DNA of 6,374 bases from Bacteriovoracaceae bacterium UBA7317 (GTDB taxonomy: Bacteria > Bdellovibrionota > Bacteriovoracia > Bacteriovoracales > Bacteriovoracaceae): the NCBI GenBank assembly GCA_002474345.1, contig DKQD01000157.1:1-6374 (forward strand). Reading direction: 5' to 3'. The translations under genes were made by a program, and so were the position numbers. Each line of letters starts with the position of its first letter. The stretch's first letter is position 1. Positions 6,217 to 6,374 of the stretch are shown here, in pieces. The notes below the pieces were generated by a model, which saw nothing but the letters and a program-made list of their open reading frames with translations, did no database searches and was not told the DNA's origin.

Positions 6217-6374
6217 TTAAGAAAAACAAAGCACCTCTTTTTTAAACTCCACCCAACCCATTTATCGATTATTTTTCAAAAAACCTAAAACAGGACAAGA
6301 AAAAATACTTAGGCGCGCCCCCCAATTCCCAAAATACCTGCCAAGACATCGCATTCTACTTAAATAAGACGAAA
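6217..6374. repeat. Dispersed direct repeat, right copy (runs to the window end)
   Basis: Second copy of the element at 5243-5398, same orientation, 974 bases further on. It is aligned from TTAAGAAAAAC (6217) to the last base, so its true right end is outside the window. It has six C's after GGCGCG where the left copy has five. A run of 13 A's (6187-6199) lies just before it. The 97 bases between the small gene's start and this copy carry no further gene. Confidence 0.9.

Noticed and set aside
5243..6374. CRISPR array or insertion sequence
   Set aside because: Only two long copies separated by nearly 1 kb with a gene between; no regular spacers, no transposase and no terminal inverted repeats.

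Overview
This is an AT-rich window with Gram-negative character: a lipobox lipoprotein, several small Sec-exported proteins, and an AlgI-type membrane O-acyltransferase paired with a DltD/AlgJ-like SGNH protein. The mix resembles Bdellovibrionota (Bacteriovorax-like) genomes, but that placement is a tentative impression; no rRNA, tRNA or housekeeping gene anchors it.

Layout. Positions 1-567 (+) hold the C-terminal 188 residues of a secreted PHB-depolymerase/feruloyl-esterase-like alpha/beta hydrolase, cut by the window edge. Positions about 572-1277 (+) hold the 3' part of an acyl-CoA-synthetase-like adenylating enzyme fused to an acyl carrier protein domain. Its upstream part is visibly broken by an internal deletion, an in-frame stop and a frameshift in a G run, and its C-terminal 173 codons remain open. 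Converging on it, positions 3810-1299 (-) hold an intact two-gene operon: an AlgI/DltB-type MBOAT acyltransferase starting at TTG, and an overlapping membrane-anchored SGNH/DltD-like protein. Together the locus has the four parts of a Dlt-type acylation system (ligase, carrier, MBOAT, DltD-like), but the activating arm looks decayed.

Divergent from the MBOAT gene is a monocistronic lipoprotein of unknown function (3988-4830, +). A hairpin lies between it and a convergent small secreted-protein gene (5093-4854, -), acting as a terminator mainly for the small gene. Just upstream of the small gene is the 3' end of a gene whose 5' part is missing.

From 5094 to the end the DNA is mostly noncoding and repeat-rich. 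Two directly oriented copies of a roughly 157-bp element, about 90% identical by eye, lie at 5243-5398 and 6217-6374. The second copy may continue past the window. They flank a small exported Cys-containing protein gene (6119-5763, -). The left repeat abuts the truncated ORF upstream of the 79-residue gene, suggesting that the element or a rearrangement at it broke that gene. The dispersed repeat with its neighbouring gene fragment, and the half-broken Dlt-like locus, are the points most worth following up. I saw no convincing new defence or mobile system.
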